Shown here: positions 35,860-45,736 of the stretch, one piece after another
Numbering within the stretch: position 1 is the stretch's first letter
Layout: each line of letters begins with the position of its first letter
NCBI GenBank assembly: GCA_963921935.1
Contig: OY998180.1
Coordinates: 86,487,139 to 86,551,138, forward strand
Reading direction: 5' to 3'
Source of the DNA: Galeruca laticollis
Taxonomy: Eukaryota; Arthropoda; Insecta; Coleoptera; Chrysomelidae
DNA length: 64,000 nt
The notes under the pieces: generated by a model
What the model was told of the DNA's origin: nothing
Database searches by the model: none
Seen by the model: the letters and a program-made list of their open reading frames with translations, nothing else
Translations under genes and position numbers: made by a program

Positions 35860-35990
35860 CCGATGAAGACGGTGCCCTGTTATTCCCATAAGACCGGAAA
35901 GTGTAGAAATGGGGCCAGTTGCCGATTCAAACATCCAGTCTCGGCTACACAAAAGTTCCAGGAGGAACTTTCATTTAAGGAGGGGGTAAT
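35860..35990 (+). other. CCCH zinc-finger coding segment of gypsy copy 1
   Basis: CYSHKTGKCRNGASCRFKHP fits C-X7-C-X5-C-X3-H, the standard RNA-binding CCCH finger. It follows the macro-domain end in the same frame (frame from 35764) and lies just upstream of the polypurine tract and 3' LTR, with the frame running to the stop at 36034-36036 inside the LTR. Confidence 0.75.
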
Positions 35991-36338
35991 GTTACGAACT
36001 CGCATACCGAAGCAGATACTAAGTACGGTCATGTAACATTATGTTAACAGTGTTAAAAAATGGCGAGCGCGCCGAATTCTGAGAAGGTCTAGCTAAAGGA
36101 CCGACCAGCGGGAGATGTTTAGTTTATAAAGTGATCTCGTGATATAAACAGCGAACAAGTAAATAGTCTAACTAGGGAAGTGTTTATATGAATTAATGTA
36201 AGTGAATATACTGTTAATATGATATAAATTAGTGAATAGTGTAGTAAATAAATAAATTAAGTTAGTAGACATAACGTGTGTGTATAAATTTATCCCACCC
36301 GTAATGAAAACGTTGAAATAAATAAGAAAAACATTACA

Positions 36339-37074
36339 ATACACTACTTTCATGAACCCTTGTTACATACATAAGTGACCAAATAGATTCAGCAGTTGCT
36401 AAGAAGCTCAAAGTAATTTGTAACCTACCATAAAAAAACATGTATAATGAAAAAGTATTAGTTATTATGCGCCAAGGTACAAAAGTGAGTTATTATTGGC
36501 GATGTCCATTAAATACCGAGAAGCGAAGCTTCGAGGTCTTTAATGGATCCGAGACATTAATACACTTTTCTACCGTGGCTCATATAGCATTTTTTTACTA
36601 CTGGCATTTCATGCTTTAAAATATTAGTTTTTGAAACTAATAAAATTCCAATAAAATATAAATTTTAAAATTTTATTTAAAATCAAATCATCCATGCTTC
36701 TGTCAAATGTAAAACACAAACGACAGTTTAGAATCTTTTGCTGGTGGTTGAGATTGCTAAAAATAAGCGATTCTAGTGGTTGTTCTCCTTCTGCATTGGA
36801 GTACAGGCCGAATAAGTAGAACTATTACAAAAAAAAATTAAAGGTATTATATGGATAAGTTAATTCATTTTAATTTTTGTATATGTAGGTGGATATGACT
36901 ATTAAATAAGTAAGTGAAAATATTTTTCATTTTGTATTTGCATCAGTTAACCTCACATTCTGTCAAATGGATTGAGATTTAGTTCTTATCAAGCAGGCTC
37001 TTTATTTTTCTACCTTGGTTAATAATGAACAAGTTTTCTACCTCAACAAAAGTCAATAAAGTTGGGTTTAAAAG
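36339..37074. other. AT-rich spacer with a 43-bp palindrome
   Basis: No gene seen apart from the palindrome at 36505-36547 listed separately. Confidence 0.5.
36505..36547. repeat. 43-bp near-perfect palindrome
   Basis: tccattaaataccgagaagc at 36505-36524 pairs with its reverse complement ending at 36547 (gaggtctttaatgga), with the centre gaagcttc. It has only a few mismatches. It would form a strong cruciform or hairpin; its role is unknown. It could be an element end, because the Harbinger-type relic lies about 500 bp away. Confidence 0.85.
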
Positions 37075-37359
37075 CTAGTAGTGAGAAAAAACTATTTCTA
37101 AATACCATCCTGCTGCTTGCTGAAATAGTTTCTTGCATTACGAAGGGCTCTTCCGATACGCGTAAGAAATTTTTATGAGAGTCTGTACCTTCTATTGCCA
37201 GCTCTCCATTGAGAATTTTTAATAGACCTACGCCCTTTTCACTCCTTCTTTGTAACCATGGCTTTCTTATTATTCTGTTTTTGTCACATTTCTCTTTCTT
37301 GCATGATTGCTAACTACTATAACAAGAGCTGCTGCTGCCAATGAAAAGTCTGTGTCCAT
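37075..37359 (-). pseudogene. PIF/Harbinger (ALP1/HARBI1-like) N-terminal relic
   Basis: From the ATG at 37359: MDTDFSLAAAALVIVVSNHA, then after a frame change RKPWLQRRSEKGVGLLKILN and FLRVSEEPFVMQETIS. This parallels the N-terminal region of ALP1/HARBI1-type proteins, where a hydrophobic start is followed by W-V-x-P-W-L-x-x-R and then F-x-x-x-L-R-M-S. Only about 90 codons are left and the catalytic core is absent. Confidence 0.5.
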
Positions 37360-37716
37360 TGTTATCTGATTCCAATTTAAATAAAAAATTCAAATTCTTT
37401 GCTTAACATCTGATAAGTCACAGGATACTAACTAAAGCATACTATTCAGTGCGCATAATCACATCCTAAATAAGTGACTAGTGCATGATGTGTTGCAAAC
37501 ACATTTTTTCTGAACGATGTTTTAGTTAATGATACTAAAAAATTGACTAAAACTTGCACTGAATCATTGATAATTACAAACGGGCGTAAGTGAATTTCTG
37601 GTTGAACAATCATTTTTTTAATTCAAATGTGTTCTGTTATTTCTATATACACTCAGGTGCAAAAAATTCGATCCATCATATATTTTCCATTAATTGTGAT
37701 TTTTAAAACTTGGTAC

Positions 37717-38496
37717 TGTTACGGTTGTAATGAACCGTAAAACGGGATGTAGGTTTATTGTAGATTTGGTTAATTTAAAAATTTAAGTTTACGTACGCGG
37801 ACGCTTTCATTAAAAATGTTGTACAGATCTATGGATGCGTCCCTTACTTTAAAGGTCTGTGGTTGTAAGGTGAACCCACCTTAAGTACTGACGTCAGGTC
37901 GATAAACGCTGATATGAAAAATTGATTCAGTTGTTTCGTGAAAGATTGAAGTGATCTGTGATCTCTCTTTCTTTTCCTTTTGGATTGAACACGTGTTGTG
38001 GCTGAATAGATTCACATAAAAATATCTGATACCGACAGTGTCATCTCATTGAGATAACTGTTAGATAAATTTGGCAGTAAGCAGACAATAGGAAATTTAA
38101 AAGTATTTTTGAGAAGGAAGCTCATATGTTAGAGGATTTTTTGTTGGTGTTGGCATTTTTGATGTCCTTATTTTATGTCCTACTAATAGGACAATATTTA
38201 TTGTTGATGGGAGGTGGTTTGAGAAACCACAGTTTACGTTGTGGTTGGGGATCACTGATAGTACTGTCAGTTGGCTCCTGTAGGCAGAAGTATTTTGTTT
38301 ATATCCATATTTATGGCCAGATGCCAGTTATCATGGGTGGAAGAAGTGTTCCAGTAAAACAAAAATAAAACCAACCTTTGGTCGTTGCTACCGTTTCTGG
38401 GTCTTCGATAACCAACAGGGAATGGGGGTGAGGATGGGGGGCTGTCCCGTACACCAGGAAGCTAATGGGCCTGATAATGCTCATAAGCTATAAAGT

Positions 38497-38535
<39 letters not shown>

Positions 38536-38662
38536 TTTTTTTCCATTTTTCGTGGGCATCAGGTTAATAGTAAACACAGTATCAGTTTATGTTTTAATTT
38601 GACGTTTCGCCCACGAAAAATGGAAAAAAAAATTATATATAAAGGTTAAAGAAAATCAAATA

Positions 38663-38711
<49 letters not shown>

Positions 38712-39353
38712 AGATGAAGTTAATCTCCAAAATAATTTAATGTAACGTATCTTTTTTTTTTCAAGTGGTTAGGTTTTCAGTAAACCATAATTCTTGTAAC
38801 AATGTAATTCACTAGTTATTACTAGCTTTTTTCTTCAAATGTAAACTTTCTGCAATTGCAAAAAGGGAGTGGTAGTTACTCATTAAATGTGAGCTAAGTG
38901 AGTAGTATATTTTCAGTAAATTGCTGTCAAATTTCAGTACACTAATGTACTATTTCCAATAAGGTATTGTTTACTAAATTCTTAGTAAACACTAATGTAC
39001 TATTGTCATTAAGGTATTAAACTCATAAAGTTGGGACATTAAAAGTTTTGGAGATGTTAATAATTCTTTCATTTCTTTTCTTAGGGTAGGTAGATAAAAA
39101 TTAACCGATTCATCTGTTGACTTATGCAGTTTATCAATCACCTTTATTTTTTTGGAAAATACCTGGCCTGCTTAAGAGTCTTATAACCAGTATAAATTGG
39201 AAGGTCTTCAACAAATTGAGTAAGGTAACAACTTTCTTATTTTTACCTCTTAACCCTGAGATTGAGGAGGTAACAACATAGTAGGAAGGTGTGCAAGTGC
39301 TCATTTTGAATCAACTATAAGTAACTATTTAAACCAAACTAAAAATCGTAACA
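37717..39353. mobile_element. LTR-like insertion (solo LTR candidate) in the Tc1 element
   Basis: The insertion starts tgttacgg and ends cgtaaca and is flanked on both sides by GTAC (37713-37716 and 39354-39357), a 4-bp target duplication. TGTTACG...CGTAACA ends and a 4-bp duplication are what Ty3/gypsy LTRs show. It holds no pol-like frame. At 1.64 kb it is long for an LTR, but it contains two (TA)n tracts and an inverted repeat (38500-38709) that may be later insertions. Confidence 0.7.
38500..38709. repeat. two (TA)n tracts flanking an inverted repeat with hammerhead-like motifs
   Basis: (TA)n at 38500-38532 and 38665-38709. Between them ccatttttcgtgggc (about 38542-38556) and gcccacgaaaaatgg (about 38608-38622) are exact reverse complements. 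Read on the minus strand the inner edges are GAAACGTC and CTGATG, the two conserved halves of a hammerhead ribozyme core, in permuted order. Confidence 0.6.
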
Positions 39354-39593
39354 GTACTTATTATATGGCATATATAAATATAGAGAGACCCTCGTATAAT
39401 TGAAATTATTAATTTATATACATTATTTTCATTTTTCTCATGACATTTTTTATAAACAATACACATTTTAGGTTTTTGTCAGAAATTTACGTCTGATAGA
39501 GCAGCAAGAAATTCATTTGTTATTTTAGTGATCCATACAAACCCACTCAATTAGTATTTAAACTTATTATTTCATTAATTTAATTGAAATCAA

Positions 39594-40563
39594 ATGGCTT
39601 TAACACCAACGGATGCTGAATGGGCAGTGGCTTTAGTTCAAGATGGTCGTAGCCAATATTTTGCGGCTGAGGTAGTAGGTGTTAGTCATTGTGCTGTTCA
39701 AAAAGCAATTCAGCGGTTTAATGAAACTGGAAATTACACGAGGGGACCAGGATCAGGCCGTAGAAGGGCAACATCCGCACGCGATGATGGATTTTTGGTT
39801 TCTTCGTGTTTGATTAATAGACGTTAAACGTCAGTTGAGCTGGCAAATCGTCTGAGCGAAGTAAGAAATGTCGATGTAAGCAGGTAGACAGTTCGTCGAC
39901 GACTCACTGAAGCTAATTCATATTCCAGAAGGCCAGCTCTATGTCCACTGCGATCCATGGAACAACGCCGAGCTCGGCTTGCTTTTACAAGGGAACACGA
40001 GGACTGGAATGACGCCGATTGGAGTAATGTATTGTTCTCGGATGAGTCCAGGTTTTGTTTAAGGACACCAGATGGAAGGAGAGCGATTCGCCCAATGTAA
40101 CATTGCGGAAAGAATAATTTACCGAGGAGGCTCAGTTATGGCCCGTACTGACTTGGTTCTTGTAGATGGAGGTTCTATGACAGGAGCAAGGTACATAACA
40201 ACAATTTTGGATGAGCATGTGGTACCTTTTGCTCCATTTATCGAGCCTAATTTTATTTTCATTGACGATAACGCGCGGCCACATCGTGCAAGAATCGTTA
40301 ATGAATATTTAGAAGAAGTCGGGATTGTCCGTATGAATTGGCCGTCTTCAAGTCCAGATCTCAATCCTATAGAACATCTATGGGACACTCTAGGAAGAAG
40401 AATCCGATCATGGGTACCTCGTGCTAACAACTTGGCTGAACTTCGTGTGGTGTTTCAGGCAATATGGGACGAATTGGACCAACTCGATGTCCAACATTTA
40501 ATTAGCTCTATGCCAAGATGTATGCAGGCTGTTATAATGGCCCGGGGAGGAAATACAAATTGA
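39594..40563 (+). pseudogene. Tc1-like DD34E transposase, broken
   Basis: It starts at the ATG at 39594 (MALTPTDAEWAVALVQDG), with a helix-turn-helix (YFAAEVVGVSHCAVQKAIQR), a GRPR-like basic linker (GPGSGRRRATSARDD), and the second helix-turn-helix with TVRRRLTEA. The catalytic residues are Asp in LFSDESRF (about 40038), Asp in FIDDNARPHRA (about 40264) and Glu in SPDLNPIEHLWD (about 40372), with 34 residues between the last two. Stops at 39825-39827 and about 39883, a frameshift at about 40075 and a short deletion after GGSVM (where the family has a VWGGIS-type block) make it inactive. The second half, from 40072 to the stop at 40561-40563, is one frame. Confidence 0.9.
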
Positions 40564-40806
40564 TAATAAAAAAAAATAACACACTCAACATTTCATTATA
40601 ACCATTGTTTTGATTACAAAATATACTTCATTTTTCCATTAATCAAATAAAGCGAATTGTTTCATAACAACATAATTTTCTTGTATAAACTGTCTTTATT
40701 ATTCATACCTTTAACATTTAAAACCGATCCAAAACTTACATGGTCAAATTTTTGTCTACTTTGCCAAAAAATAGTCGTGGATAGAATTTTTTGCACCGGA
40801 GTATAT

Positions 40807-41738
40807 ACCAAATTTCTGAGAAATCTACAGATTTCAAAATTTTCTTAACAATAAAATGTGATTATCCTTAATATTGCGATTACAACCAAAATTGTGAATG
40901 TATATGAAAATTGGTTCCAGTATACCAATTCTATAGGTACTATAGTCATGGCTTGACGTTTTGTTGCTTTTATGTTCTTTGTAACTTAATAAATTATAGC
41001 AAAATCTAAACGTCTTCGTGAAAACAAAACAAACAAGTCAAATGAAAGGAGAATCTCATTTGAGCCTACTTCCAGTAATACTGAAACAGAAGGTCCGTCA
41101 TCAAAACGAAATTGTGTCTTTACACTCATCTGGACGAATAAGAAAACTAGACTTGCTTTTCTTCCTCTCGTCGTTCAATCGCTCTTTTAAGAAAAAAAAC
41201 GAAAATTCCAATTAGGAGACTTACCCAGAATCTAACTGAGCAATAAGAGAAAACATTGAATAGTCTTTGTAATCCTTCGTTACGGACGCTTGTGAAAATT
41301 TAAAATTATTAAACTTTATAGAATTTCGTCCTGAAAGTTTAGCAATTAGTCGCTGAAGTTCAAAGAAACAGTTTCTCTTTTACGGAAGAACCTACAATTA
41401 CAACGAAAGGGGAATAAATTAACATGAAGTTTTTACTTTTCCCATTTGTCTGTTACCTATAACAGAGCAAAAAGTTTCAATTTCACAAAGTCCACTTTAT
41501 TGCGGTGTATTTTAAATAAAATAAAATAACCCAAAAAAGGCACAGTGCTGTCGGGTGAAGTAATTTAAGACTAACGAATAATCCAAGCAAGTTAAATGTC
41601 AGACTTTATGAAAAACAAACACTGATAGCATTTAATAACATCTTCGTACACGAAATATGAGTATATTCTGATTCTAGTAATAGTCATGATATCAAAAACA
41701 ATAGCTACCAAAACTATGCTTTTACAATTAAAAAGTAT
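40807..41738. other. AT-rich spacer, no gene seen
   Basis: A 65-codon frame at 41018-41215 is lysine- and serine-rich without motifs. The stretch ends at the 3' LTR of gypsy copy 2. Confidence 0.5.
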
Positions 41739-42214
41739 TGTAATATTTTTCTTATTTATTTAAACGTTTTTATTACGGGAGGGATAAATTTATACACACA
41801 CGTTATGTCTACTATCTCAATTTATTTATTCACTACACTATTCACTAATTTATATTATATACACAGTATATTCACTTACATTAATTTATATAAACACTTC
41901 ACTATTTAGACTATTTACTTGTTCGCTGTTTATATCTCGAGATCACTTTATAAACTAAACTTCTCCCGCTGGTCGGTCCTTTATATATTAGTGCCTTTTT
42001 TAGTAGATAATTCTAGATTGCGATTTACACAAAAGGAATCGGCTCCCTGGAATTTTCTAGATAAGACTGGTCACAAAAACAATGTCTAGATAAGATGGTA
42101 AAAAAATCGTAAACAGTTCTAAGACATCCCGGCGCATCCGCCAAAATTTTAACTTTCTACATGGCTTATACATAGTCAGATTCAGGGACTACACTAGTGT
42201 GCTATTTCGTAACA
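41739..42214 (-). repeat. 3' LTR of gypsy copy 2
   Basis: On the minus strand it begins tgttacgaaatagcac and ends atattaca. It matches 46000-46476 nearly throughout. The ends show the TGTTACG start typical of many insect gypsy LTRs. Confidence 0.9.
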
Positions 42215-42440
42215 TTACCCCCTCCCTAAATGGAAGTTCCTCCTGGAACTTCTGTGTAGCCGAGACTGGATGTTTCAATCGGCAACTGGCCTCATTTCTA
42301 CACTTTCCGATCTTATGGAAATAACAGAGCACCGTCTTCATCGGATACTGATAACGGGGGTTATAGCTGAAAATTAATATCTGGACACCGGTATCTTGGA
42401 AGATTACCTCTACCATGTTCCTGATAACTCGCCAAACCAA
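42189..42440 (-). pseudogene. macro-domain end and CCCH zinc finger of gypsy copy 2
   Basis: This frame continues that of 42441-42965 after one stop. It first completes the macro domain (WRVIRNMVEVIFQDTGVQIL), then encodes CYFHKIGKCRNEASCRLKHP, a C-X7-C-X5-C-X3-H finger at about 42271-42330. The tail (QKFQEELPFREGVML) runs into the 3' LTR. CCCH fingers usually bind RNA; here it would sit at the extreme C-terminus of the polyprotein, a place where Gag-type CCHC knuckles are not expected. Copy 1 keeps all four metal ligands too. The stop at 42441-42443 is TAG where copy 1 has CAG, a single transition. Confidence 0.75.
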
Positions 42441-42965
42441 CTAGTTACTCGCTATCTTAGGCATAGCCAGTTTCTTCACACTGGATTCCAACACATGGTC
42501 TCGCAGGTTTCGAAGTGCTTCCCACACATCGCGGTAAGTAGATCGATCTTGAAATTCTTTTTTAGTTCCCACGTAGAAAACGTACCGCAAATTGTGTTTC
42601 AGTTTCAGTGTTTTGCCAGGGGCTGGAATCTGGTCTTCACGTTTTTCTAATTGCTCGAACTCCTTTCGAAAGACGGTTGCCAACTCTCGTGCGTTCTTTA
42701 TACGGGCGGGGATGTTATATGCCAGTGAATAATCTTCCGAGAGAGTGAACAAATCTTGCAGTTGTTCTGAAGTGACTCCATATCTAGTTTTCCCGGTATC
42801 TCCATACGAGCCCATGAATTCATCGAAGGAATGGTCAGACACATCTCGAATATGGTTCATTCTTTTCTCTAGGCCATGGTCTCTTTCGTATGGCGCTAGT
42901 CGGTTTTGGTGAACTACTTTTGGATTTCCTTTGGGGATCTTGCTTATGGGATATATAAACATCAT
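42441..42965 (-). pseudogene. integrase C-terminus fused to a TARG1/OARD1-like macro domain (copy 2)
   Basis: Residues 1-26 end the integrase (PKGNPKVVHQNRLAPY, the usual last block of gypsy integrase). With no stop the frame continues through a linker (residues 27-61) into a macro domain from residue 62: LFTLSEDYSLAYNI, NARELATVFRKEFEQL, YVFYVGTKKEFQDRSTYRDV, EALRNLRDHVLESSVKKLAM, then PKI. The order, lengths and hydrophobic pattern follow human TARG1/OARD1, which removes ADP-ribose from Glu/Asp. The TKK block, which holds the catalytic Lys in TARG1, is kept. The glycine-rich ligand loop (GAGIA in TARG1) reads NAREL, and the segment with its catalytic Asp is deleted. So the fold is recognisable but hydrolysis is doubtful. 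Confidence 0.75.
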
Positions 42966-44070
42966 TGATCCTTTTCTTGATTAAGTAGGGACCTTCCCAA
43001 GATTTTTGTACTTTTGAGGAAAGTCCTTTTCTCCTCGTCGGGTTGTGTAACCATATTTTGTCTCCTTCTTTAAACCCGCCTACTGTGGCCTGCGTGTCGT
43101 AGTGAGTTTTTATTCTGTCGCTGGCAACTTGAAGATTTGTTCGAACTAATTCATGAATATCGTACAGCCTTCTTCTCAATTGGATCACGTAGTCTTCTCC
43201 AGACCGACATCCAAATTCCAGGTCAAAAGGGAGCCTCATTTCACGTCCAAACAGGATTTTCGCAGGTGTTTCACCCGTGGACTCATTGACGGCATATCGA
43301 TAAGCCAATGCGAATAGGAAAAGATACTGGCCACAATCTCTCTGATGGGTGGAAACTACTTTGGCCGGGTATTTTCCAATAACCCTGTTCATTCTTTCGA
43401 CCATTTCATCTGACTCTGGATGTAATGATGTTGTCCTGGTCTTCTTCATTCACAGCTAGTCGCAAATCGCCTGGAAAAGATGGCTTTCAAGATTTCTTCC
43501 CAGGTCACTGTGGACTTCCAAGCGCTCTCCATATCGGCTGATAAATTCTTTCACCAATACATCCGCGACAGATGTGGCGTCTTGATTCGGGATCGCGTAA
43601 ATTTCCACCCACTTTCTGAAATAATCCATTATAACCAGGATGTATTTACCACCATTTTCTGTCGTCGGAAATGGTCCAGCGATATCTAAAGGAATCCTTT
43701 CGAAAGGGCTCCCAACATTATACTACTTCATAGGTGCCTTTCTCTTGCGATGTTGTCCATTACTGGTAGCACAAGTCGTACGTTTCTTACACCAGTCCTT
43801 CGCATCATTAGAGCTGTTCATCCAATGAAACCTTTAACGTATCCGATGAAGGGTTTTCTTCACTCCCAGATGACCTCTCGATGGACTGTCGTGTAATTTT
43901 CTCAATACTTCTGCTACTCTCGTTCTCGGGATAACTATCTGTCTTCTCTTCTCGAAATCATCATCGTTCTCAAGGATTCTTCTCAATAGGCCTTCTTCCA
44001 GGTCAAGATAGTCCCACTGAGCCCAAAATGCCTTGAGTGTCGGTGAAAATCTTGACAGATGACCTCCCAA
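42835..44070 (-). pseudogene. gypsy integrase (copy 2)
   Basis: Minus strand, downward from 44070: linker with LKAFWAQWDYLDLEEGLLRR, HHCC finger with LHDSPSRGHLGVKKTLHRIR and WCKK.TTC, and the core with first Asp in DIAGPF (about 43680). The second Asp is in EVHSD (about 43510) and Glu in DEMVERMNR (about 43400). Then come TGETPAKILFGREMRLPFDL and the C-terminal SH3-like part with IWLHNPTRRKGLSS and WEGPYLIKKRINDVY (about 42965-43060). Frame changes at about 43830, 43450 and 42960 and a stop in the core region break it. The catalytic triad is readable. The Cys of WCKKC reads Arg in this copy. Confidence 0.85.
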
Positions 44071-44246
44071 TCAACTGTCGTGTAACTTTCTCAATACCTC
44101 TGCTAGTCTCGTTCTCGGGATAACTATCTGTCTTCTCTTCCCGAAATCATCATCGTTCTCGAGGATTCTTTTCAATGGGCCTCCTCCCAGAACAAGAGAG
44201 TACCACTGAGCCCAATATGCCTTGAGTGTCGGTGAAAATCTTGACA
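43868..44246. repeat. 189-bp tandem duplication inside gypsy copy 2
   Basis: 43868-44056 and 44057-44246 are about 90% alike (gatgacctc...aaaatcttgaca). The duplicated segment codes for the linker and finger start of the integrase. Copy 1 has one unit, so the duplication is private to copy 2. Confidence 0.85.
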
Positions 44247-44279
44247 CTTCTTGCCACGTAGGTCACCGATTTTCTTCCT

Positions 44280-44540
44280 TCCATTGTCAAATCTTCTTTA
44301 GGTGAGGATCATTCTCCTGATCTTCTCTGATACTCGTGGGTGACCATTCTTCGTTAACTACAGTAGTTCTTGAAACTGCAGCTTTTCTAGATTTCGCCTT
44401 CTTGCAGTGGGAGCAGTCTGTTGGGCACGGCCGTCTGGATAGGGAGTCGGCATTTCGGCGATTCACATCAGGTCTATGTCCGCCCTTGTCTGATTTCTTA
44501 TGTGACTGGAGTCATTCAGTTGCAGGAGTCCTGGGGCACT
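44280..44540 (-). pseudogene. RNase H C-terminal remnant (copy 2)
   Basis: Reading the minus strand gives RRNADSLSRRPC and CSHCKKAKS, matching copy 1 at 34112-34200. Just upstream (from about 44580) gag-type sequence resumes, which places the deletion joint at about 44540-44590; protease, RT and most of RNase H are gone. Confidence 0.65.
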
Positions 44541-44583
44541 TCTACGGGCTGCGTACGTGCTCTAGAACACCACACTTTCGGCA

Positions 44584-45310
44584 TTAGATCTCCTTCTGCT
44601 TCTTTTCTGCCATACTCTTTATCAAATTGACGATCTGGTTAAGGATGTATTTGTTACCTTCTTCTTGCATGGTCCTAACTTTGTTGTACCGCGAATCCCT
44701 CGTGGCTCCTTTGCATTTAAGAGGTTCTTGGTTTGCAGAAGTCGTAGGACGCTCACACGAACTGCGTGCATGCTCTAGCTCGCCACTATTACAGCACATG
44801 ATCTTCTTCGGCTTCTTGTCTACCATAGCTTTTAACCAGTTGACGATCTGGTCAAGTCTGTCGTCGTCACATTCTTCCTGTATGGTCCTACCTTTGTTGT
44901 TTCCCGAAGCCATCGTTGCTGCTTCATATTCAAGAGCAGCTGTCAATGCGTCAACTAGTGTTTTGGGATCAAAAAAGGCCTGGATGCCCAGATATTCTCT
45001 GGTGCTAATGGATAAGGAAATCGAACGAGTCGGGCAATATCCACTTCATACTCTTGAAGGGACTCATCACGTTTCTTCCTTTGGTTCTTCAGCTGGGATT
45101 GGCACAAATATTCTAGATGATCATGACTCGCATGTCCAACCTCTTCTTCAGCTGCTCGAAGTCATACGTTTCTTCCAAAGTTATCGTCTGAAGTATATCT
45201 AAGGCATCTCCGCGAAGCGCGATGGTTAAGTTCACTGCCTTCTCCTTATCGGACCAATCATTCACTCTAGCGGCTGTTTCAAACCGTTTCACATAATTGG
45301 TCCACGACAT
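44584..45310 (-). pseudogene. gypsy gag: core and degenerate zinc knuckle (copy 2)
   Basis: From 45310 downward: MSWTNYVKRFETAARVNDWS, the conserved start of the gag core, then LRGDALDILQTI. After a frame change at about 45125 come LKNQRKKRDESLQEYEVDIA, LTAALEYEAATMASGNNKGR, and a knuckle reading CCNSGELEHARSSC. The usual C-X2-C-X4-H-X4-C has its second Cys replaced by Ser and Gly by Glu. Downstream the segment RTIQEE...LDQIVNWLKAM recurs as RTMQEE...LNQIVNLIKSM, so part of gag is tandemly duplicated. Confidence 0.75.
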
Positions 45311-45448
45311 TGTTCTATTGAACGTTGGGGCCTTGACTCGGGTAAAACTACCAATGTCTTCTCACCTAGGGTGTGTTTCTGGCTTGCAAGGTTTTATTTG
45401 CTCGGTCTTCTTTTCTCCCGCTTGCGTGTCTTGAGTTCTTATATCTGT

Positions 45449-45736
45449 CTACTTTCTTTCTAACTCCTTGATATTCTCGCCAATCATTGTCATCTTATTC
45501 TCGATTTCGGATTTTAGAGACGAAATTTCATTTTCAACGTCAGCGGCAATGCCGTTTATCATTAGTAAGATATCGGCAGATATATCGTTCTTCATAGCAG
45601 AACTCTTCTCGTCAATAGCAGAAATGTCGTTCTTCATAGCAGAAATATCGTTTTTTACATTCGTTGAAATTTTCTCTTCCATGGCAGAAATATAGTTCTT
45701 CACGGCAATAATCTCCTCTTCAATGTTCTCTTCCAT
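45449..45736 (-). pseudogene. gypsy gag N-terminal coiled coil (copy 2)
   Basis: A 95-codon frame of alternating charged and aliphatic residues with the repeated phrase AMKNDISA and variants (about 7-11 residue spacing), predicted to be a long coiled coil. It lies between the 5' LTR and the gag core, where such N-terminal regions are found in this gypsy group. In-frame repeats suggest slippage expansion. Confidence 0.6.

Larger units (their letters stand above)
33830..36338 (+). mobile_element. Ty3/gypsy element, copy 1, internally deleted
   Basis: A 3' LTR spans 35990-36338 (starts tgttacgaact, ends aaaaacattaca), preceded by the purine tract aaggaggggg. A partial 5' LTR remains at about 33830-34015: its cgaattctgagaaggtct matches 36073-36090, and its tctagaattatctagt block matches the LTRs of copy 2. 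The 5' LTR remnant is joined directly to the RNase H end, so gag, protease and RT are deleted. The U3 part of the 3' LTR is shorter than and different from copy 2. Confidence 0.8.
37646..40806 (+). mobile_element. Tc1-like DNA transposon split by a nested insertion
   Basis: The left end at 37646-37678 (tatacactcaggtgcaaaaa then attcgatccat) and the right end at 40777-40806 are reverse complements over about 30 bp, next to TA. Removing the 37717-39353 insertion leaves about 1.52 kb, the normal length for a Tc1 element. The single-exon transposase lies 0.2 kb from the insertion point. Confidence 0.85.

Noticed and set aside
38126..38368. 80-codon hydrophobic plus frame
   Set aside because: Lies inside the LTR-like insertion; Leu/Phe-rich T-heavy translation without motif or conserved neighbour.
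45468..45695. 75-codon plus frame rich in Phe/Ile/Ser
   Set aside because: Antisense of the gag coiled-coil repeats of gypsy copy 2.
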